From contig JADLHR010000408.1 in the NCBI GenBank assembly GCA_020848665.1, positions 1-6,197 on the forward strand: DNA of 6,197 nt, read 5' to 3'. Positions 5,631 through 6,197 of the stretch are shown here, piece after piece; position 1 is the stretch's first letter, and each line of letters starts with the position of its first letter. The translations under genes and the position numbers were made by a program. The notes below the pieces were generated by a model, which saw only the letters and a list, made by a program, of their open reading frames with translations, did no database searches and was not told the origin of the DNA. Source of the DNA: Anaerolineae bacterium. Its GTDB lineage: Bacteria; Chloroflexota; Anaerolineae; Aggregatilineales; Aggregatilineaceae.

Positions 5631-6038
5631 ATGGCGGGCTATCAGTACACAATCATCATCGGGAATGTGGGGCGTGACCCGGAGCTGCGCTATACGCAAA
5701 GCGGCGTGGCGGTCTGCGATTTCAGCGTGGCCGTTTCGCGGCGCTGGACCGATCGTACCACCAATGAGCAGCGCGAGAAGACGACCTGGTTCCGCGTGAG
5801 CGCGTGGCGCGGGCTGGCCGAGACCTGCAACCAGTACGTCCGCAAGGGGATGCAGATCATGGTTACGGGCGAGATCGACGCCTCGGCCTTCACCGGGCAG
5901 GACGGGCAGGCGCGCGCATCGCTCGACCTGACGGCGCAGAACGTCCAGTTCCTCGGCAGCCGGGGCGACCGGACCGAGGAGAGCGGCGAGTACGGCGGCG
6001 GCTACAACAACCAGCAGGCAGACGATCTGCCGTTCTAG
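5631..6038 (+). CDS. ssb: Single-stranded DNA-binding protein
   Basis: Binds single-stranded DNA during replication, recombination and repair, usually as a tetramer, and recruits partner proteins through its C-terminal tail. The 135-residue product has the OB-fold core at about residues 5-108. Signatures are IIIGNVGRDPELRYTQSG (8-25), VCDFSVAVSRRW (28-39), KTTWFRVSAWRGLAETC (50-66), YVRKGMQIMVTGEI (69-82) and LTAQNVQFLG (100-109). A short Gly/Gln/Asn-rich linker leads to the acidic tip DDLPF (131-135), the canonical partner-docking peptide. The chain is short compared with E. coli SSB (178 residues) because the linker is brief. The ATG at 5631 has GGGAGA seven bases upstream; an upstream TTG at 5544 would add unrelated residues. 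It is driven by its own promoter with an SOS-type operator. A structured repeat follows 32 bases after the stop. Confidence 0.97.
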   Translation: MAGYQYTIIIGNVGRDPELRYTQSGVAVCDFSVAVSRRWTDRTTNEQREKTTWFRVSAWRGLAETCNQYVRKGMQIMVTGEIDASAFTGQDGQARASLDLTAQNVQFLGSRGDRTEESGEYGGGYNNQQADDLPF

Positions 6039-6070
6039 AGCGTGTTATGCACTTGCGCGTCGGGTAAAGT

Positions 6071-6183
6071 CCCCCATCCCCCGGCCCCTTGCCCCCAAAA
6101 TGAGGGAAGGGGAGACCATCCGGCTTTTTTCCTTCCCTCGTTCTGGGGGAAGGAAAGCCGACCGCAGGTCGGAAGGATGGGGG
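6071..6183 (+). repeat. Structured interspersed repeat, copy B (inverted relative to copy A)
   Basis: A 113-base element bounded by CCCCCATCC (6071-6079) and GGATGGGGG (6175-6183), the same termini as copy A at 387-497 but in opposite orientation. The hairpins match: stem 6085-6090/6107-6112; stem 6128-6137/6147-6156 (10 pairs, 9-base loop); stem 6158-6163/6167-6172 (CCGACC with GGTCGG, loop GCA). Bases 6071-6114 are identical to the corresponding part of copy A. The element begins 32 bases after the ssb stop, oriented relative to ssb exactly as copy A is to dpaL. A T6 run (6125-6130) lies within it but no stem ends directly before it, so it is not a textbook terminator. Confidence 0.85.
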
Positions 6184-6197
6184 GATGGCCTGGAAGC

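Noticed and set aside
6071..6183. Copy B as a simple intrinsic terminator of ssb
   Set aside because: The only T-run (6125-6130) is not directly preceded by a stem. The element is far longer than a terminator and recurs inverted elsewhere. A termination role stays possible but the simple label does not fit.

Overview
This GC-rich bacterial window carries six genes with confident coding evidence. Five have recognisable products and one is an uncharacterised lipoprotein. No phage, transposase, CRISPR or RNA gene is visible. The combination of a Bacillus-type (GAAC-N4-GTTC) SOS box, a short stand-alone proline dehydrogenase, a divergent GatB and lipoproteins of unknown function suggests a Chloroflexota bacterium of the Anaerolineae type. 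That placement is an inference from family resemblance and has not been tested.

Layout. Positions 1-199 (minus) hold the N-terminal third of a dTDP-4-dehydrorhamnose 3,5-epimerase (RmlC), cut by the window edge. Positions 200-530 are non-coding. They contain the leader of rmlC with a heptamer tandem repeat, and copy A of a structured repeat. Positions 531-1778 and 1866-2792 (both minus) encode diaminopropionate ammonia-lyase and FAD-dependent proline dehydrogenase, a likely amino-acid catabolism pair. Positions 2968-3786 (minus) encode a lipoprotein of unknown function. A divergent promoter region (3787-4002) separates it from gatB (4003-5493, plus), the B subunit of the Asp/Glu-tRNA amidotransferase. 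A near-consensus sigma-70 promoter overlapped by a LexA-type palindrome then drives ssb (5631-6038, plus). Copy B of the structured repeat, inverted relative to copy A, closes the window.

How the genes relate. Proline dehydrogenase and diaminopropionate ammonia-lyase both open amino-acid degradation routes, yielding P5C and pyruvate plus ammonia. They are close enough to be co-transcribed. GatB (translation fidelity) and SSB (replication and repair) are housekeeping genes that share a strand, but ssb has its own, apparently damage-regulated, promoter.

The most notable feature is the pair of ~112-bp repeats. They are about 90% identical. Each can fold into three hairpins inside a 9-bp terminal stem, and one stem shows a compensatory base-pair change between copies. 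Each lies 32-33 nt past a stop codon (dpaL and ssb) in the same orientation relative to that gene. This points to a structured mobile or 3'-end element rather than random low-complexity sequence.
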